A stretch of DNA of 47,563 nucleotides, from contig NZ_QAAE01000023.1 in assembly GCF_003046585.1 (NCBI RefSeq), positions 1 to 47,563 on the forward strand, written 5' to 3'. Each line of letters starts with the position of its first letter. The first letter of the stretch is position 1. This DNA comes from Nitrosomonas aestuarii. Its GTDB lineage: Bacteria > Pseudomonadota > Gammaproteobacteria > Burkholderiales > Nitrosomonadaceae. Made by a program: the position numbers and the translations under genes. Below, in pieces: positions 1 to 7,176 of this stretch. The notes beneath the pieces are model-generated. The model made no database searches, had not been told where the DNA came from, and was given only the letters and a program-made list of their open reading frames with translations.

Positions 1-58
1 ATAAAAAAGTAATTGTGGAATGAGGCACGACTTGCTAAAGTGATTATGACAAAGTCGC

Positions 59-74
59 TCGGTAATTAGACCGA
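59..74. other. Short hairpin in gene-poor left end
   Basis: A 5-bp perfect inverted repeat (TCGGT, 59-63; ACCGA, 70-74) lies in the first 230 bases, where I recognise no gene. The only open frame there starting at ATG is a 53-codon frame from 143 on the plus strand, with no Shine-Dalgarno and no family resemblance. The stretch may be eroded DNA linked to the nucleotidyltransferase remnant that follows. Confidence 0.2.
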
Positions 75-234
75 CAGTTTCCCTTGGTAATCACACTAGT
101 ACATGTAATATTGTTTTAAAGCATTTAGTTAGTTAGATTAGTATGAGCTTCTCAGATTATTATTTTATCCGCAGAACTCGCAAAAGTTATTTTCTGATTC
201 AAGTCGGTCATTTGATGACGGTAGTATTGATTGA

Positions 235-402
235 TTATGGAACTACTATTGCCAGATCAATGTCACTGCCGAAGTGCTTTTGTTGTTCGGTGTTTGCCTG
301 AGAGCCGAACAATATCACCAGTCTGATAGCGGAAGACTGTGAAACCAACTCAGTCAATTGCCGCGCAAGTTGTGACTTTGAATGAGTTGGTGTCCTATTC
401 AT
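235..402 (-). pseudogene. Truncated MNT-type nucleotidyltransferase (N-terminal remnant)
   Basis: A 55-codon minus-strand frame (ATG at 402, TAA at 235) carries the hallmark of the minimal nucleotidyltransferase (MNT, polymerase-beta superfamily) fold: a helix, then LFGSQA around residues 31-36 and GSDIDLAIVV around 45-54. These correspond to the GS and DxD nucleotide/metal-binding motifs. Members are usually 95-140 residues and often pair with HEPN proteins in toxin-antitoxin modules. Here the frame stops just after the DxD strand, the third catalytic acidic residue is missing, and more stops follow in frame. The ATG overlaps the TGA of a 25-codon frame (399-476) as ATGA, so translational coupling is possible. 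No HEPN partner is visible. The motif assignment is firm; a broken remnant is more likely than a functional small protein. Confidence 0.6.
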
Positions 403-511
403 GAAACGGTCAGATGAACGGATATTAAACTGTCTGGCAGGATAGCATTGATTGTCAGTTCATTCATGGCTTTCATCCGGTCTGGCCTAAACGGGAAAAG
501 TCGATAACTAT

Positions 512-922
512 TTAGTCATTTAATGCGGGATGATTACAGGCCATTTTCCATTCAGCCTCTCTTACGCTACCGGGCTCGATTTTTTCCCATTCCTGAGGTT
601 GACTGTAAGAACGGATAAGTTCCCCCCGCCCCATATTCCAGTTGTATAACTTGAACGCAAGCTCTTTAACATGCTTGCCCCGGCAGTCATATTTTCGCCG
701 GACTTTTTTTGACAAAAAGTAAGCGCCGGTATCTTCCTGTTCGATTTTATAATCAAACAAAGTCCACATCTTAACCCGGTCATCTGCCATGCTAATAGAG
801 GTTAAGTCAGCGTAAATTGTATAACCGCCATCTTCTTCCCTTTCAGTTATCTTGATCCATTCAACAGCCATTGAATCCGTGCTGAAGAAAAGTAGCATTA
901 AAATCAATATTAATTTGTTCAT
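512..922 (-). CDS. Surface-adhesin E domain, exported protein
   Basis: A 136-residue protein with an N-terminal signal peptide: a charged MNK start, a hydrophobic core to about residue 15, and probable cleavage after DSMA near residue 19. The mature part begins VEWIKI and contains the pattern of the Surface-adhesin protein E family: an early W, a central MWTLFDY strand, a charged YDCRGK strand and a terminal WKMAC. Two cysteines in the mature part (CRGK and MAC) could form a disulfide. The family is small and secreted; the name comes from a Haemophilus adhesin, and the function in environmental betaproteobacteria is unknown. It stands alone on the minus strand between a nucleotidyltransferase remnant and the yfdX-like gene. 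The family call is by recognition, not a profile search. Confidence 0.6.
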   Translation of the reverse strand: MNKLILILMLLFFSTDSMAVEWIKITEREEDGGYTIYADLTSISMADDRVKMWTLFDYKIEQEDTGAYFLSKKVRRKYDCRGKHVKELAFKLYNWNMGRGELIRSYSQPQEWEKIEPGSVREAEWKMACNHPALND

Positions 923-1059
923 AGCATTGTTTTATCCTTTTGGCAAAAATACGAGATATCATTGTAGGCGGATTCGGATAATAATGCCAAAAATTGCGGG
1001 ACAAGTACGCTTATCAAACAAGAATGAATAGCGTGATAGTGTACTTGTTGGTTGACCAG

Positions 1060-1982
1060 TTATTCCTTGTCGAACGGTTCCATATAATCCGAAATAAAAT
1101 TGCGGATTTCTTCAAAATAGCCAGTGCCGGGCGCATTTCCACCGATTCTTTCCTCAAGCGTATCCAATCGTTCATAAAGCACACGATAGTTATCTTGATT
1201 GCCATATCCAAGCGCCTCAGCTGTTTCCAGCTGCAAACGCGCGTCGCCAATGGAACGTACAAGCGCTTCATTTTCAGCATTGGTGCGATTGGTTTTCTTT
1301 GTCAATGCCTGTGCGTTTTCAAGTATTTCGTCGGCCCGTATAATGGGCAACGGAGAAACATAGTTGGTTACCGTCAGTGAATTCAATGCAGTTTGCAGAG
1401 CTGCTTGCGCATTTTCAAGCTTATTCGCATCAATCAGTGGAATGACACGTTTGATTACATCTGGATATGTCGCCAATGGGATACTGGTGACACTGAGAAC
1501 GACTTCACTTGCCAGACCGGTTAAAATGGCCCGTGCTTTCTGAATTTCCTTGTCTTTAAGATAATCTATAGCCTGTTTTCTGGCCAGTTCAATATCAGCC
1601 AGGCTTGGATTTAAATGATGAATGGTGATGTGTGTATCAACAGGCGCAAAAGCCAGGCTCGGTTCGCGTGCGAGCACGATTTCAAGCTCACCCAATGCGT
1701 CCTCTAATGCTTCTAGAGCTTCCTGTTTTTTCTCATTTTTAAGTGCGTTTACGGCTTTTTTGTCTTATTAATTGCTGCGACTGCTTCGTTAATAATTTCT
1801 TTTTCTTTTTTATTAACTTGATCATCAACTTTTGCCCGCTCAGTTTCACTTATAACCTTTGCGCTAGCCAGACCAGTCGATTGGGTAGTTGATTTGCTGT
1901 CTTTTGCAGTAAGCGGCAGTGTCCACAAAATAACTGATACTAAAATTATATTTATCAACAATGAAAATGTATTAAATTTCAT
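1060..1982 (-). pseudogene. YfdX-family periplasmic protein, split by a -1 frameshift
   Basis: Two frames together make one YfdX-like protein of about 307 residues. The upstream frame (1982-1749) gives a signal peptide (hydrophobic residues 8-25, cut near LTAKD) and a charged linker, ending INKTKKP-stop. The downstream frame (from 1755 to 1060) continues A-V-N-A-L-K-N and holds the conserved core: HITIHHLNP, an alpha-helical A/L/E-rich middle, and LETAEALGYG near the end. YfdX proteins are periplasmic, helical and stress-linked; in Escherichia coli yfdX is activated by EvgA. The frames join exactly at A_AAA_AAG, where a one-base backward slip restores the product. The rest of the downstream frame is intact and family-like, which points to a very recent single-base deletion, a sequencing error in the A6 tract, or programmed slippage. 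Annotated as disrupted because the state of translation is unknown. Confidence 0.65.
1755..1761 (-). other. dnaX-like -1 slippery heptamer A_AAA_AAG
   Basis: On the minus strand the zero frame reads ACA AAA AAG CCG TAA. The seven bases A AAA AAG match the slippery heptamer of the E. coli dnaX frameshift. A -1 slip reads GCC GTA AAC next and enters the YfdX core frame, while unslipped ribosomes stop two codons later. I see no strong upstream Shine-Dalgarno-like stimulator. The nearest hairpin (1702-1718, 5-bp stem) starts 37 bases downstream, farther than usual for a stimulatory structure. The site is certain; its use is not. Confidence 0.45.
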
Positions 1983-2156
1983 AATTCATACTCCTTCATT
2001 TTGTTCGTTGAATTTTGAATACTGATTGCAACGACTACGTATCTTGGTACATTTTTCTATTTTTCAACATGTGCGTGCCAGGTCGCCTGTTAGTCGCTTT
2101 GAGTCGATAGCATGCACAAAATTCTCGTTATCCAACGGAAGTGGCTAGTACTCTAG

Positions 2157-2303
2157 CAACTTAGAAAAGCTAATCCACCGAAGAGCGATCACAGAATGCT
2201 TCGTCATCTCGTTGCAGTGCTTGCCAAGTGCCGGCCATTACCTGCAAAGCTGCGACTTATGACGAAACACCCTGTGAATGCCGTGTCCGTCATTTCTAGG
2301 TTG
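2157..2303. repeat. 147-bp imperfect inverted-repeat element (MITE-like)
   Basis: The 460 bases between the yfdX-like and DUF4156 genes hold no convincing gene but contain two arms of roughly 60 bases that are imperfect inverted repeats. The outer ends CAACTTAGAAA (2157) and, reversed, CAACCTAGAAA (2303) match at 10 of 11. Inner blocks CACAGAATGCTTCGTCAT (2190-2207) and, reversed, CACAGGGTGTTTCGTCAT (2276-2259) match at 15 of 18. About 30 bases separate the arms. This could be a miniature inverted-repeat element, a fused pair of insertion-sequence ends, or a large structured RNA. There is no clear target-site duplication. Copy number cannot be judged from this window. Confidence 0.4.
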
Positions 2304-2442
2304 TAAGACTTGACTTCATTTTTCAGTGCTTTTTGTAGCTGTGTTCATGCAAGATCTGGTCCCTCTGTTTGCCGTGGACATTGATGGTTAGCAGCAACTT
2401 CAATCAAATCTGAACTTTCACAAGGCTTTTATAATGGAAACT

Positions 2443-2784
2443 TCAATAATTGCGATTGGATTGGAAGCACTGATAAACAGCGAAAGTGCGTCTTCCGTCG
2501 CTAATTTCGGAAATGGGAATAATTGTATCGCCGCCTATTAAAGCGGCCTCATTACGTGCAAGCGCTGCAAGTTCACCCGCGACTTTTTCCGCATCACGGT
2601 CAAACACAACTTTACCAACAACCTTGGCATTCACATTTCCCAGCTTTTTGCACGATTCAATTGTTCGGGTCGATTGCACCAGGCGAACACCTTCTCCTTT
2701 CGGACTTACCTTAACCCATGCACAGGATGACAGTATTAACAGTAATAAGACACAACAGAAAACAATTAGAATTTTTTTCATCAT
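2443..2784 (-). CDS. DUF4156-family outer-membrane lipoprotein
   Basis: A 113-residue protein starting MMKKILIV with a hydrophobic stretch to residue 20 and a lipobox LILSSC, so Cys21 is the probable lipidated residue after signal peptidase II cleavage; the next residue is Ala, compatible with outer-membrane sorting. The mature part (VRLV, an ESCKKLGNV segment, a mixed A/E/K helix, GGDTIIPI, then a YQC end) fits the DUF4156 pattern of small enterobacterial and betaproteobacterial lipoproteins. Two cysteines (in ESCKK and YQCF) could form a disulfide, as in the related RcsF fold. Function is unknown. The second Met could also be the start. It is alone, with a plus-strand gene-poor stretch upstream. 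Confidence 0.6.
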   Translation of the reverse strand: MMKKILIVFCCVLLLLILSSCAWVKVSPKGEGVRLVQSTRTIESCKKLGNVNAKVVGKVVFDRDAEKVAGELAALARNEAALIGGDTIIPISEISDGRRTFAVYQCFQSNRNY

Positions 2785-2916
2785 CTCACCTCAAATCGAC
2801 AAGAATTGTTGTCAACGACACCAAATTGCGCATTGTATACGTATCATGCCGATAAAAAATCGACAATTCGCAAAGCTATTCGCAGTAATCAAAGTTATAC
2901 ACCCGGAGATTAAGCA

Positions 2917-3075
2917 ATGAAAGATGAATATGGTTTCATGACCACAGCGCAAGGTAAGTTTTATGTACCGGTAGAGGCTGCTCAAATGCCTGTTTATCAA
3001 TTACAAGAAAATTCTACTTTTGACTTCGGTTGTCATTTGGGGGGGGTACTATTGCGTTTTCAACCCAATCTGTAA
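2917..3075 (+). CDS. Small hypothetical protein (52 aa) with a G8 tract
   Basis: An ATG frame of 52 codons preceded by CCGGAG with seven bases of spacing, a good Shine-Dalgarno. The product is soluble-looking (starts MKDEYGFMTT, ends RFQPNL), with no signal or membrane segment, and I recognise no family. Eight consecutive G (3039-3046) encode part of a Leu-Gly-Gly run near residue 41; a one-base change there would switch to either of two other open ends. It may be a real small gene, a phase-variable gene, or the start of a decayed gene. Confidence 0.3.
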   Translation: MKDEYGFMTTAQGKFYVPVEAAQMPVYQLQENSTFDFGCHLGGVLLRFQPNL

Positions 3076-3235
3076 GCATTTTTTTGTCATGTTTCTGAGA
3101 GTCTGGCAATAGAGGAGCTTATGTCTCAGTGGTTCATTATCTGTAACAATCTTCTGGTAATGTAGCAACGCAGTAATTAACCTCTCAATGATTTGCTTAG
3201 GTCAATTTTTTCATTATTTGTCGAGGAATTTTACA

Positions 3236-3289
3236 ATGAAAATTAAGGTGAGCACAGTGAAAAAGAATGTCTTGTTAACAACAATCTAA
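3236..3289 (+). other. 17-codon signal-peptide-like ORF upstream of the repeat protein
   Basis: GAGGAA followed by an ATG opens a 17-codon frame beginning MKIKVSTVKKNVLL and stopping at TAA 3287. The basic N-terminus followed by the start of a hydrophobic run resembles the first half of an export signal. It lies just upstream of the sigma-54 promoter for the repeat protein. It could be a leader peptide or the stump of an earlier exported-protein gene. Too short to call a gene. Confidence 0.2.
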
Positions 3290-3337
3290 CCGTATGTATT
3301 TTAATAATAATTTTTCATGAATTGTCATGGCTAGAAT

Positions 3338-3356
3338 GGTGGCGCAATTATTGCTT
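3338..3356 (+). promoter_or_regulatory. Sigma-54 (RpoN) -24/-12 promoter
   Basis: TGGCGCAATTATTGCTT (3340-3356) matches the RpoN consensus: TGG at -24, TTGC at -12 and exactly ten bases between the GG and GC dinucleotides. Predicted transcription start is near 3366, giving a leader of about 47 bases before ATG 3413. The in-frame GTG at 3365 would lie at the transcript's very end, which rules it out as start. Sigma-54 control of PEP-CTERM-type genes through PrsK/PrsR is described for floc-forming betaproteobacteria; the link here is by analogy. Confidence 0.7.
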
Positions 3357-3412
3357 CCTTTTGTTTGGTGGATAAGGAATTTTTCCTTATCAATATTCCT
3401 TTGGAGATTATT

Positions 3413-4105
3413 ATGCAAAATAAAATCAGGTTGATCGGGTTGGTAGCTGTCACGGTTTTTATGGCGATGGCGAGCACTGTACATGCAACCTACTGGAATC
3501 TTTTCAACATTGAAGGTGAATCATCGATTTCAGCCAGTTATGTTACCTATGGAAGTCTGAATGACATGCTGACTGATACCAACCGTTTGAGTAATTCTCA
3601 ACCTAATTCGTTTGGTTTTGGCAGTAACATCGTGGGGTCAGGTTCGGATGGCACAACCTACTGGAATCTTTTCAACATTGAAGGTGAATCATCGATTTCA
3701 GCCAGTTATGTTACCTATGGAAGTCTGAATGACATGCTGACTGATACCAACCGTTTGAGTAATTCTCAACCTAATTCGTTTGGTTTTGGCAGTAACATCG
3801 TGGGGTCAGGTTCGGATGGCACAACCTACTGGAATCTTTTCAACATTGAAGGTGAATCATCGATTTCAGCCAGTTATGTTACCTATGGAAGTCTGAATGA
3901 CATGCTGACTGATACCAACCGTTTGAGTAATTCTCAACCTAATTCGTTTGGTTTTGGTAGTAATATCGTGGGATCAGGTTCGGATAACAAAGCTAGCAAC
4001 CCTGACAATCCGCGTCCCGTACCCGAGTCTCCTATTCTTGTTCTGTTGGGTATTGGTCTTGCAGGATTCGCAGTTGCCCGTCGTAAAAAAATTAACGAAC
4101 ATTGA
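3413..4105 (+). CDS. PEP-CTERM-like secreted protein with three 56-residue repeats
   Basis: A 230-residue protein. Residues 1-25 are a signal peptide (MQNKIRLIG, hydrophobic core, cut at VHA). Residues 26-81, 82-137 and 138-191 are three copies of one repeat that begins TYWNLFNIEG and ends with G/S/N-rich SNIVGSGSD. A short proline-rich linker follows, then VPESPILVLLGIGLAGFAVA and a basic RRKK tail. This tripartite end has the architecture of the PEP-CTERM sorting signal recognised by exosortase, but with PES instead of PEP. Such proteins are exported and processed in exopolysaccharide-producing bacteria. Start chosen at ATG 3413 because GGAG sits seven bases upstream and a sigma-54 promoter lies just ahead. 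No exosortase gene is in this window. The repeat is Trp/Tyr/Asn/Ser-rich, with no cysteines and no catalytic motif, so a structural or matrix role is inferred. Confidence 0.75.
   Translation: MQNKIRLIGLVAVTVFMAMASTVHATYWNLFNIEGESSISASYVTYGSLNDMLTDTNRLSNSQPNSFGFGSNIVGSGSDGTTYWNLFNIEGESSISASYVTYGSLNDMLTDTNRLSNSQPNSFGFGSNIVGSGSDGTTYWNLFNIEGESSISASYVTYGSLNDMLTDTNRLSNSQPNSFGFGSNIVGSGSDNKASNPDNPRPVPESPILVLLGIGLAGFAVARRKKINEH
3488..3985 (+). repeat. 168-bp in-frame tandem repeat, 2.96 copies
   Basis: Unit 1 is 3488-3655, unit 2 is 3656-3823, unit 3 is 3824-3985 (two codons short). By eye units 1 and 2 are identical; unit 3 differs only by synonymous C-to-T or G-to-A changes near its end (SNIVG region). 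The first unit begins at the codon after the predicted signal-peptidase site. Near-perfect DNA identity implies recent amplification or continuing homogenisation by recombination, so copy number may vary between strains. Short-read assembly could also miscount the copies. Confidence 0.9.
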
Positions 4106-4163
4106 GGTTTGATCTTGCCATACAATATGCGAAAGCAGATGTTAGCAAGCGCTATTATAGGAT

Positions 4164-4273
4164 GGAGCTGTCGAAAAATAGCTTTTTTGAGAAAAATTCA
4201 ATTTCCAACATAATGATTAATTGATATTCTATTTTATTTAAGTTTCTGTTTTTTAATATTTTACGGCAGCTCC
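4164..4273. repeat. 110-bp AT-rich element with 10-bp inverted ends
   Basis: The 467 bases between the repeat-protein gene and alaS contain no gene. GGAGCTGTCG (4164-4173) is matched in inverse by CGGCAGCTCC (4264-4273), nine of ten bases, followed inward on both sides by A/T runs. The interior is very AT-rich and non-coding. This may be a miniature mobile element or a large hairpin ending the repeat-protein transcript. No clear target duplication: the flanks are GGAT and GGGAT. Confidence 0.35.
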
Positions 4274-4499
4274 GGGATGCATTTTATCACTTCAAAACAT
4301 GCCATCGTATTGTTTAATAGTACGATAGAGTTGAATATATTACACGGCAAGTATGAACATATAGTATGAACGATATGGTCAATATTTTTGCCATTGACAG
4401 CAATTGAATTGCCGCATATCAATTTTCAGAATTCTGATGGTGTGGTTTTGTTAAAAAAATTTGGAATGTGAATGAACCAACAGGGTTAAGATGGGTGTT

Positions 4500-4546
4500 T
4501 CTTCCGGGGGAAGGGTCGAACCCCTCGCCTTATAAGCAAGGAGTGT
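4500..4546 (-). other. tRNA-like 3'-half fragment
   Basis: Read on the minus strand, CTTGC (4540-4536) pairs with GCGAG (4528-4524) around a seven-base loop TTATAAG, like an anticodon arm. It is followed directly by a GGGG-TTCGA-type T-arm (4524-4513) and CCCCCGGAAG resembling an acceptor 3' strand. There is no variable loop, no D-arm and no matching 5' acceptor strand, and no CCA, so this is not a functional tRNA. It might be a remnant of a tRNA used as an attachment site or a chance structure ending alaS. Confidence 0.25.
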
Positions 4547-4572
4547 TTATTTATCTTTCAGTTTTCTCAATT

Positions 4573-7164
4573 CTATAATTTATTCTCAACCCAGCCAATT
4601 ACACTTTTAAGTGCCGCAGGCAACTGATTCGGCTGTGTGCCGCCTGCTTGCGCCATATCCGGCCGCCCGCCGCCTTTACCGCCTACTTGCTGGGCGACGA
4701 AGTTGACCAGTTCACCGGCCTTGACCTGTTTTGTTAAATCATCACTGACGCCTGCGATCAAAGTGATTTTTTCGGCTTCTACAGTACCTAATACAATGAC
4801 GCAGGTTTTGAGTTTATCTTTCAGTTTGTCCAGGGTTTCACGTAGCGATTTGGCGTTGGCGCCTTCGAGGTTGGCAGTGAGCACTTTGATACCATTAATT
4901 TCCTGTGCCTGATCGGCTAGCCCAGAGCTTTGATAAGCGGCCAGTTTGGCTTTGATTTGTGTCAGCTCTTTTTCGGTTTGTTTGACGTTGTCGATAATCT
5001 GGGCAATTTTCTGATTGATTTCCTGCGGGCTGGTTTTGAGTGTTTGTGCGATTGTCTGTAATTGTGCTTCGCGCTGCTGCACATGATCGAGCGCTGCTTT
5101 ACCGGTCACGGCTTCAACGCGGCGGATGCCTGCAGCAACGCCTGTTTCGCTGATAATTTTAAAAAAACCAATCTGCCCAATTTGCGCGACATGGGTGCCG
5201 CCACAGAGTTCTGTCGAGAATTCGCCCATGCCGATGACGCGCACGACATCGGTATATTTTTCGCCGAATAACGCCATCGCGCCTTGTTTGATGGCCTCAT
5301 CATATTTAATATGTTCGGTTGTGACTTGCCAGTTATGGCGGATTTGTTCATTGACCAGGCGCTCGATTTCACGGGTTTCTTCGGCTGTGAGCGGCGTGTT
5401 GTGCGAAAAGTCAAAACGCAACCGGTTGGCGTCAACCAGCGAGCCTTTTTGTGTAACATGGTTGCCGAGCACTTTGCGCAACGCGGCATGCAGGAGATGG
5501 GTGGCTGAATGATTATTTGCGGTGCTGGTGCGCGTGAGCGGATTGACTCTGGCCTGAACATGATCTTTGACGATTAGCCGGCCGCTTTGCAATAATCCTT
5601 TGTGACCAAATACATCCGCCTGGATTTTTTGTGTATCCGAGACGGTAAAGGTACCGTTGGCGGCCATGAGCTCGCCGCTGTCGCCCACTTGTCCGCCGGA
5701 CTCGGCGTAGAAGGGTGTATGGTCCAGTACGATGACGGCTTCATCACCGGCCTCGATAAAGTCGACAGGAGTACCTTGCTTGTAGATCGCAAGGATTTTT
5801 CCTTCATGTTGTAATGCGTCATAGCCATGAAAGACGGTTTGGTCGCCGCTGTAGTTGAATCCTTCGGTCATGGTGAATTTGTTGGCTGCGCGTGCCTGTT
5901 CACGTTGGCGTGCCATGGCTTGCTCAAAACCGGCGGTGTCAATACTGATGTCACGTTCACGGGCGATGTCAGCGGTTAAATCCAATGGAAATCCGAAAGT
6001 GTCGTATAGTCGAAATGCTGTTTCACCATCCAGTACTTTTATTTTCTGGCTCAGTGCATTTTCCAGTACTTGCATGCCATGTTCCAGGGTTTCGGCAAAA
6101 CGTTCTTCCTCTTGTCTCAAAACACTGGCAACACGCTCATTGGCAGCTATCAGTTCAGGATAGGCGTCGCCCATGCTCCGACTCAAGTCTGCTACGAGCC
6201 GGTAAAAAAAAGGTTCGTTTTGTCCGAGACGATAACCATGACGAATGGCGCGGCGAATGATGCGCCGCAGCACATAGCCGCGTCCTTCGCTGCTTGGAAT
6301 GACGCCGTCGGTAATCAAAAAAGCGCAGGCGCGGATATGATCGGCAATGACCTTGAGTGAATTATCGTTGAGATTTTGCGTATTGGTGACGCGTGCAGCG
6401 GCCTTGATCAATTTCTGGAACAGGTCGATTTCATAGTTACTGTGAACCTGTTGCATGACAGCGGAGATGCGTTCCAGACCCATGCCGGTATCGACGGATG
6501 GTTTGGGAAGCGGGTGTAATTCGCCGTTGCTGTCGCGGTTGTACTGCATAAAAACCAGATTCCAGATTTCGATATAACGATCTCCTTCAGCCGTGACGGA
6601 ACCCGGAGGGCCGCCAGCCACATCCGGGCCATGATCGTAAAAAATTTCGGAACAGGGGCCGCAAGGTCCGGTATCGCCCATTTGCCAGAAATTGTCCGAA
6701 GTGTCGATGCGCACAAAACGTGCTGCGTTCACGCCAATTTCATTGAGCCAGATGTCGGCCGCTTCGTCGTCTTCAGCGTACACGGTTATCCATAATTTTT
6801 CCTGCGGTATTTTGAGGGTCACAGTCAGAAATTCCCAGGCGAACTGAATGGCATTACGTTTGAAATAATCACCAAAACTGAAGTTGCCGAGCATCTCGAA
6901 GAAGGTGTGGTGGCGCGCCGTATAGCCAACATTTTCCAGATCATTGTGCTTGCCGCCGGCACGTACACAACGCTGCGAGCTGGCTGCACGTGTATAGCTT
7001 CTTTGATCTTGCCCCAGAAAAACGTCCTTGAATTGCACCATCCCGGCGTTGGTGAACAATAATGTCGGGTCATTGCCGGGTACCAGCGGGCTGGAGGAAA
7101 CAATGGTATGACCGTGTGATTCAAAGAATTCCAGGAATTTTTGTCTTATTTCGCTGCTTTTCAT
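4573..7164 (-). CDS. alaS: Alanine--tRNA ligase
   Basis: An 863-residue protein, the usual length for bacterial AlaRS, which charges tRNA-Ala and clears mischarged Ser/Gly. The N-terminal class II catalytic domain (about 1-240) starts [17 protein letters not shown] and contains [12 protein letters not shown] tRNA-recognition helical region follows to about 460. The editing domain has the zinc motif HSATH near residues 552-556 and CGGTH near 655-659, matching the HxxxH and CxxxH sites. A coiled segment and the glycine-rich C-Ala domain ([15 protein letters not shown]) close the protein. It begins 12 bases after the OB-fold gene and is probably the last gene of the recA-recX transcript. Nothing looks broken. 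Confidence 0.98.
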   Translation of the reverse strand: MKSSEIRQKFLEFFESHGHTIVSSSPLVPGNDPTLLFTNAGMVQFKDVFLGQDQRSYTRAASSQRCVRAGGKHNDLENVGYTARHHTFFEMLGNFSFGDYFKRNAIQFAWEFLTVTLKIPQEKLWITVYAEDDEAADIWLNEIGVNAARFVRIDTSDNFWQMGDTGPCGPCSEIFYDHGPDVAGGPPGSVTAEGDRYIEIWNLVFMQYNRDSNGELHPLPKPSVDTGMGLERISAVMQQVHSNYEIDLFQKLIKAAARVTNTQNLNDNSLKVIADHIRACAFLITDGVIPSSEGRGYVLRRIIRRAIRHGYRLGQNEPFFYRLVADLSRSMGDAYPELIAANERVASVLRQEEERFAETLEHGMQVLENALSQKIKVLDGETAFRLYDTFGFPLDLTADIARERDISIDTAGFEQAMARQREQARAANKFTMTEGFNYSGDQTVFHGYDALQHEGKILAIYKQGTPVDFIEAGDEAVIVLDHTPFYAESGGQVGDSGELMAANGTFTVSDTQKIQADVFGHKGLLQSGRLIVKDHVQARVNPLTRTSTANNHSATHLLHAALRKVLGNHVTQKGSLVDANRLRFDFSHNTPLTAEETREIERLVNEQIRHNWQVTTEHIKYDEAIKQGAMALFGEKYTDVVRVIGMGEFSTELCGGTHVAQIGQIGFFKIISETGVAAGIRRVEAVTGKAALDHVQQREAQLQTIAQTLKTSPQEINQKIAQIIDNVKQTEKELTQIKAKLAAYQSSGLADQAQEINGIKVLTANLEGANAKSLRETLDKLKDKLKTCVIVLGTVEAEKITLIAGVSDDLTKQVKAGELVNFVAQQVGGKGGGRPDMAQAGGTQPNQLPAALKSVIGWVENKL

Positions 7165-7176
7165 ATCTGTTAATGA

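Noticed and set aside
143..304. 53-codon plus-strand frame starting MSFSDYYF
   Set aside because: No Shine-Dalgarno, no family resemblance, and antisense to the nucleotidyltransferase remnant whose motifs are recognisable.
207..391. Row of six short perfect hairpins (stems 4-9 bp) suggesting a structured RNA
   Set aside because: They overlap the nucleotidyltransferase coding remnant on the minus strand, which explains the sequence better; the hairpins share no common motif and have no promoter or terminator.
994..1380. 128-codon plus-strand open frame
   Set aside because: Antisense to the conserved YfdX core, atypical composition and no ribosome site; a shadow frame.
2157..2303. Complete insertion sequence
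   Set aside because: Only 147 bp and no transposase frame; short open frames in the arms match nothing I recognise.
3365..3412. Upstream GTG start for the repeat protein
   Set aside because: It would fall at the predicted transcription start, lacks a Shine-Dalgarno and would bury the signal peptide.
3488..3985. CRISPR array
   Set aside because: The repeats are 168 bp, directly contiguous and in-frame coding sequence with no spacers.
4500..4546. Functional tRNA gene
   Set aside because: No D-arm, no variable loop, no 5' acceptor strand and no CCA; kept only as a tRNA-like fragment.
5062..6360. Several long plus-strand open frames across alaS
   Set aside because: All are antisense to intact AlaRS editing and tRNA-binding domains; produced by codon bias of the true gene.
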